This document shows, one piece after another, positions 58,459-64,000 of a stretch of 64,000 nt of DNA (positions are counted from its first letter, which is position 1; every line of letters starts with the position of its first letter). The notes under the pieces are model-generated. The model was not told the DNA's origin. It made no database searches and saw only the letters and a list, made by a program, of their open reading frames with translations. The DNA is from Sindora glabra (taxonomy: Eukaryota; Streptophyta; Magnoliopsida; Fabales; Fabaceae), in assembly GCA_020226215.1 (NCBI GenBank), contig CM035235.1, positions 41,387,352 through 41,451,351 on the forward strand. Direction: 5' to 3'. Position numbers and translations under genes: made by a program.

Positions 58459-59135
58459 GAGGCTATTTGATTCAGGTTAATTAGGAAAGGAAAAAGGAAT
58501 TGAAAGTTTTCTTTCTCTTTGTGATTCAAAAAATTCTCGCTTTCTTTCTTGATTTTCACTTAATGAGATTATTCTAAATAAGGTAATGATAATTTTTCTC
58601 AATTTTTTAATGAATTCAATTCCTTTATTTTGAGTTTTGATTTTATCATCTCCAACGATGATGATGATGATAATGAGAAACTAGTGATAAATAATAAAAT
58701 AATATTTATAATAATCAAGATAATAAAATAGTTAATAATAAATAATTAATAATGTTAATAAAGTAACAATCCCAAATATTCCCTATAATAATACTAAAAA
58801 ATAATAAAAGAAATAAAGTAAATAAAAATATTAAATATTAATAATTAAAAATATTAAAGTAGTAAATAATTATAAAAATAATAATAATTATTAGTAAAAT
58901 GAATAATGATAAATAGTATTAACATAACAATTATAATAATAAATATAATAATTATTTTAATAATAACAAAAAATACATTAATTTTCACTCAGTGTATCAA
59001 TTGTTAACAAAATGAATTAAAAGAACTTAATTCTTTGGTTTGAAAGAAACGAAGAAAGAATTATAGGATATATTCTTTTTCCCTTTATTTCCTTTATAAT
59101 TTCTTTCCCTTTCCCCAATTGAACTAAAGAGGATA
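58459..59135. mobile_element. Possible AT-rich MITE
   Basis: The left side (GAGGCTATTTGATTCAGG, then GGAAAGGAAAAAGG) and the right side read on the minus strand (CCTCTTTAGTTCAATTGG, then GGAAAGGGAAAG) resemble each other as imperfect inverted repeats about 660 bp apart, with AATAAT-rich DNA between. No transposase and no certain target duplication. Tentative. Confidence 0.35.
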
Positions 59136-59491
59136 ACCACTACAAACATTTAAATTTTTATCTATTGATAGATAAAGTTCTTATAGGATTAATATGCTTT
59201 GCTTATAAAATAATTTTCTTTAATATATATGATAAAAGTTGTTCGGTATACAAATTATAATACAAATTAATTAAATAGATCTCAATTATCAAGTTTTACA
59301 ATATCTATTTACATTAATCTAAAACAACCAATTGTGAATGGGCAAACATCTTAAAAGAAATTAATTTATTAGCGCTCTCATATGTATAACAGCCACTCCC
59401 CAGCCTTTCGCCCTAAAAACTCACGCGTTTTTCAACGTAGAAAAAAAAAATTCTTATACACCGAAAGGAAGAATTGGAAAAGGTTTCAGAT

Positions 59492-60688
59492 ATGGACGGG
59501 AAGAGAAACTCAGAGAATCATCATTTCCATGATCCTGCCATGGAGGAAGATCAAAAGCAATTAATTTCAGAAAACATCATCAGTCAGAATGACTGGATTC
59601 CAGAGGAAATTCTATTCCGTATTCTTCCAAATCTTCCCGGAAAATCTCTGATGCGATTCAAGTGCGTTAACGAGTCCTGGAATTTCATGATTTCTGATCC
59701 CAATTTTATCGGCAAAACTCCAAAACTCATTCTACTCGTTTTGAATTCCTTGTTTCTTACGGATTATGAAGATCCAGTGAAAGTAAAGAAGCTCGATTTA
59801 CCGACAAAACCAAACTCAAGATGGCTTGTCAACATTAGGGCTTCTTGCAACGGGATACTGTGGATAGCAGTGGATCATCAAGATATCTTATGGAATCCAT
59901 TCACAGGGCAGCACAAAATACTGCCAATAATACAGTCACATTTCTCGGGATTATTCAAAGACCAACCATACTTAAGAGGGATCTTCGACATTTTTGAAGC
60001 ATATGGATTTGGGTATGATCAGACCGCAAAGGATTACAAAATTATTTGCATTCCAGGACGTTATCGTTATTATTATTTGAAACCGTTTATTTATTCGGTG
60101 AAAAATGATACATGTGAAGTCATTGAAAAGAATATCCCATGGTATTTGTCGATGACTTTCCATCGCAAAAAAAATGGGATTTCTTTGAAAAATGGTAGCA
60201 TTTGTTATTGGCCTATTGTCTATGACTGCTGTTATTATCCAGGAAACAACAGCACTTGTCCCTTCTGCCCTAACTATGTTGATCGCCAACCACATCCGCT
60301 AATTCTTGGATTTGATTTAGTGAATAGAAGACAAGTTCTTCTTCCGGAGCCGCCAGGGAGGGTAGTGGTAAGTCTCCTCATGGATTTCGAAGGATCTCTT
60401 TGCGCTGTGAAGGAACTTGGTTATGTTGTAGAGATGTGGTTGTGGAAGGAAGACTGGGTGAAGTTGATGTCAATTGATACGGGAAGCCTTGGTTTCATGG
60501 CAAAACCAATACACATTACAAAGGATGAAGAAGTATTGATCATTGGTTTTCTCAATCATTTGAAAAAGAGAATTTTAGTCTATAATCCTCATAATTCCCA
60601 AGAGAAGAGTTTCCGGTTTGAGAATTGTGAAATCGATTATTGGAATGAGGAGATGGTGTGGAGCGAGACTCTTGCTTCAATTGGATGA
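59492..60688 (+). CDS. F-box protein with F-box-associated (FBA) domain
   Basis: A continuous 398-residue frame from ATG 59492 to TGA 60686-60688, the best candidate for an intact gene here. The frame is open upstream to a TTG at 59474, but 59492 is its first ATG. The F-box lies at about residues 34-74 (DWIPEEILFRILPNLPGKSL, then RFKCVNESWNFMISDPNFI); in the family it binds SKP1 and joins an SCF ubiquitin ligase. The rest follows the plant FBA_1 pattern: ASCNGILWI, ILWNPFTGQHKILP, AYGFGYDQTAKDYKII, then LILGFDLVNRRQVLLPEP, SLCAVKELGYVVEMWLWKED and RILVYNPHNSQEKSF. FBA domains recruit substrates; its target is unknown. A His/Asp/Glu-rich N-terminus precedes the F-box. No intron interrupts the frame. 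AAGGTATGC right after the stop resembles a splice donor, so a 3' UTR intron is possible. Confidence 0.93.
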   Translation: MDGKRNSENHHFHDPAMEEDQKQLISENIISQNDWIPEEILFRILPNLPGKSLMRFKCVNESWNFMISDPNFIGKTPKLILLVLNSLFLTDYEDPVKVKKLDLPTKPNSRWLVNIRASCNGILWIAVDHQDILWNPFTGQHKILPIIQSHFSGLFKDQPYLRGIFDIFEAYGFGYDQTAKDYKIICIPGRYRYYYLKPFIYSVKNDTCEVIEKNIPWYLSMTFHRKKNGISLKNGSICYWPIVYDCCYYPGNNSTCPFCPNYVDRQPHPLILGFDLVNRRQVLLPEPPGRVVVSLLMDFEGSLCAVKELGYVVEMWLWKEDWVKLMSIDTGSLGFMAKPIHITKDEEVLIIGFLNHLKKRILVYNPHNSQEKSFRFENCEIDYWNEEMVWSETLASIG

Positions 60689-63600
60689 AGGTATGCAAAT
60701 TGAATTCGAATTGTTTGTGGTAATTCTGTCTTTTGGTTTCACAATCCCTCAAAGCATGTTGATTATTAAATAGCTGTCAACTATAAGAATTTGAGCTTAT
60801 TTCCACAGTGATCGAGTGTGATATATGCCTCACAGTTCACCATATTTTAGTTTAGACTCTTAGGAATACTATGATCAATAATATTAATTGCAGCATATTT
60901 TTATCATATGAATCAGAACCAGTTATATTATTGTTAGCTATTTTAAGTTTCACTCAGATTTTTGTAGTTTAAGATTTTTGCTTTGTGTTTTTTAATTTTA
61001 TTGAAATAATCTCATTCACTTATATTTTGTTGTAAAAAATTAAGAACATGTTAAATATTCTATTTACTTAATTTTACATTTAGAGAGTGTGATGAAAAAC
61101 AAATCTCTATTTGAGAAGTTGTTTTTTCCTGGACTACCATGAATCATATTATTATTTTGTTGATCATGGAATATTTTTAAAAAATGTTTTTCACACAAAA
61201 CAATAGAGCCTGTATATCAATTTATTTTCTGCCAAATGGAAATCCCTAATCAAACACTTAAATGAGAAATTTGAAGAAAGAAAAACATTTTTTTAGGGGG
61301 TGTGATCAATAGAATGTTTGATGATTACAGATATGAATTATTTAATCTGTTCGTGTTTTTTTTGCTATGACCATGTAGAGTTCTTTGTTATTCCCAGTAA
61401 TTCCTTTTAGAGTTTTTTGTGTGATTGAAATAATTTGTTCTTTTTTTTTCTAATATAATTTATATTTCTTTTGGAGTTATGCAAACTAGCCGGTGGGAGC
61501 TTGGTTTTAATTTTGTTTGAAAACGGTTCTCGTGAAAGATTGATATAAAGATTTTGTTTGTAACTGAGTTTTCACTAGTAATTTTACAATGGCTTAAATT
61601 AAAAGACTAGTCGGTGGCTGCAAATTCAGTAGTTTTTCATGATATATTTTTCATTTCTTTCACACAATGAAAATTGAATACTCATTTAATATTGCAGCGA
61701 ATGATTGCAATTATCAATTTCAATAAAATACAAATAAAAAATTTTCTGACATGCGCCATATGTATGAACATCACTTGCATCAATTAAATCTAAGCACATG
61801 ATATGTTGTCTATAGACAAGACAATAGCGGCCAATTCTTGTACAAAAGAAGAGAAAGGAATTTTTTCTTTTTTCAAGATTTTATAACCTACTAACGTCTT
61901 TTTGATGGCTTTATCTAATTCCTTTGCATCTCAACCTCTACTTCAAGTCTTTGTACATATGATTTTAGTGATTTAATAAAATAATAATTTTTTTCATTTT
62001 CGGAATTAAAATAATAAAGCATAGAATTGTCGTAAGCAATAAAATGTTACAAAAAGGAGACCAGCTTCAGGAGATTTGTAGAAAATTATCAAGCTCCGGA
62101 TGTTGTTCAATAGAAATTGAATAAAGAAGCAAGAATATAAACCTCAAAAAATTGTGAGTTTCGATCAAACTCATCAAATTGAAAATACAACAACTAACTT
62201 GGAAAATCATTTGCAATGATAATTTTATCGATCAAGTTGTGCTTTCATTTTGCTTATAAAAATATAATAAAGAGTACTATTAAAATTACAATGTGATGGT
62301 AGGGTATTAAGAATTGTTATTACAATGTGATGGCAGGGTATTAAGAATTGTTTTCCTTTCATTGAGACCGAAATGTAATAATATATAAATAATAGAGATC
62401 CGGTGGAGAAAGCATTTGGTGTATAATTTTTACATGAGGCTAATGTATTTGGAAACTAAAGAATCAATTATTTTTATAGATTAATGATTGATAGTTATTC
62501 AATTATAACCATTATGAAAATTTTAAAAAAATGTAATAAAGTCATAGAATCAATTACCTTAATATTGCATAATTATATAAGGATATTTCTGCAGTACTCA
62601 AGCAAAAAACTTGAGTATACCAATAAATACTATAACAATATAAAATTTTAACCACCTAGAATTACGAAAACAGGGTCACTCAATCCTACTAAACTAACTT
62701 AACAAACAACAATTATATGTTAAGTCAATCTTTGGATTACTTTTTTGATAAGAAAAGTTAAGTTGAATTATAATAATACTAGTTCCAATCACCAATTGAT
62801 TTTAATAGGGGGTTAGGTAGGTTTTATAACCTATTGTACTTTACATCACTTGCTTATTTATTATTAATTTTATATTATTAGTTAATTAAAACTAATTATT
62901 ATCATTATGATCATTTGAAAATTTATTATTATTTAATGTAACTAAAATAGTAAAAAAATAAATTAAAATATAATATTTTTTAATATGGAAAACTCCAATT
63001 CGAAGAATAATTAAAAATAATGGGACTTAGTCTAAAAAAATTTAGTATTAATTAAAATAGATATAAATATTTTGTTAACTAAATTTATAACATATATATG
63101 AAAATATTATCATTTTACTGTACTAATAATAATTTATTACTCTAATAAATATATTTATTTAGTTATAGTAATTATTTTATATATGTTTAATTATAATAAT
63201 TATTTTGTATAATTTTTTTATTAAATTTTAGGTTTATATTGATAAATTAAATTTCTCGTATAATTTTGATTAATTTTTTAATTTTAATGTAATCTTTTAT
63301 TTTAATAATTTCTGTTATATATATATTGATAATATTAAATATATAAGCCCATTAATTTAAATACTAAATATTTTTAAAATTTAAAATAATTATTTATCTT
63401 GATAAAATTGTATAATATATATTGATAATATTAAATATATAAATTTATTAATTTATTAATTTTAATATTAAAAAAATATTTAAAATCACTCGTATATGTA
63501 ATTTCAATATTATACATATCAAAATATAATTTTAATATATCAAAATTATATTATAATTATAAATATATAATAATAAATTAATTATTCATTATTTATTAAT

Positions 63601-64000
63601 ATTATCATATTAACGGACTAACTTAATAATTTAATAAATTAATACTTATTAATTCTAATTCTTTATGGGATCAAAGTCACTAGTTCCAATCTCATTTCAA
63701 ATTAAATCACTATTATTATTTTTTATACCACTCTAATTTTAAAGTAAACAAAATTATATCAATCCTAAATCAATTCATTTCATTTTTCTATTTGAGCCTT
63801 TCAACAAACATAAATGGTGACGTATTGAACCAATCAACTTCAAAGTAGCTTAAGCAAGAAAATGTCAAGGTTACCCTTTTAGTAGAAGGCCAGCCACCCA
63901 TAACAACTCGGCCACCGCACGCAACAGCTCAGCCCTGCAGTACGCCGCCATATCAACCATAAGTAGGACGTCTCCACGCTCCATTGGCCCAATCTTGTAC
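60689..64000. other. AT-rich intergenic DNA downstream of the F-box gene
   Basis: No further gene is recognised. A 34-bp tandem duplication lies at 62285-62352. The last 150 bp (from about 63880) becomes clearly more GC-rich (GGCCAGCCACCC, GCCACCGCACGC), which may be the edge of another gene or element beyond the window. Confidence 0.5.
62285..62352. repeat. 34-bp tandem duplication
   Basis: ATTACAATGTGATGGT followed by AGGGTATTAAGAATTGTT is repeated immediately with a single T-to-C difference (62285-62318 and 62319-62352). Confidence 0.95.

Overview
The window is nuclear DNA from a flowering plant, probably a dicot; the species cannot be named from the sequence. The evidence is very AT-rich intergenic sequence, genes broken by GT-AG introns, a eukaryotic tRNA-Pro, a plant F-box/FBA gene, and plant lineages of Athila (Ty3/Gypsy), Copia, MULE, CACTA and PIF/Harbinger elements. 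Most of the window is transposable elements and their debris. Only one protein-coding gene looks intact (F-box, 59492-60688, + strand) and only one RNA gene looks intact (tRNA-Pro UGG, 9035-9106).

Layout. 1-13 kb: AT-rich intergenic DNA with a long AT microsatellite, a cinnamyl-alcohol-dehydrogenase fragment (about 2.5 kb), a CACTA-like miniature element (3.1-3.6 kb), a tRNA-Gly-like pseudogene (5.6 kb), an unidentified terminal exon (7.0 kb), a coatomer-delta fragment that keeps an intron (8.0-8.5 kb), the tRNA-Pro, and a non-autonomous CACTA element packed with GTCGTCGC palindromes (10.05-10.67 kb). 12.7-18.3 kb: a LINE remnant (minus strand), then a badly decayed Copia element (plus strand) with a tandem duplication in its reverse transcriptase. 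18.3-25.4 kb: AT-rich DNA with a second tRNA-Gly-like copy and a Harbinger-type end.

25365-38370: one structurally complete Athila-type element on the minus strand. It has two 1480-bp LTRs, a perfect GTTAG target duplication, a tRNA-Asp primer site, a polypurine tract, gag-pol and an env-like reading frame. Seven in-frame stops and one frameshift disable its coding regions; every stop is TAA or TAG.

38.4-44.9 kb: a decayed MULE transposase (minus strand) interrupted by a 1647-bp solo LTR with an ATTAG duplication. 44903-57092: a 12.2-kb PIF/Harbinger element with TAA duplications and GGGGTC/GACCCC ends. It carries a DDE transposase pseudogene and a Myb-like ORF pseudogene (both minus). Its interior, about 45.15-53.3 kb, holds a plus-strand Ulp1-protease-like pseudogene and more than 25 copies of one hairpin-forming sequence. 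These lie in two tandem arrays with different periods (about 147 and 155 bp) and as single copies between them. Outside the palindrome the two arrays do not resemble each other. This is the most unusual structure in the window.

57.1-64 kb: tandem AT-rich repeats, a possible MITE, the F-box gene, and AT-rich intergenic DNA. The genes do not form a pathway; the window is a nested record of insertions around a few cellular genes. All calls were made by reading the sequence and translating by eye. Exon edges, pseudogene limits and identity estimates are approximate.
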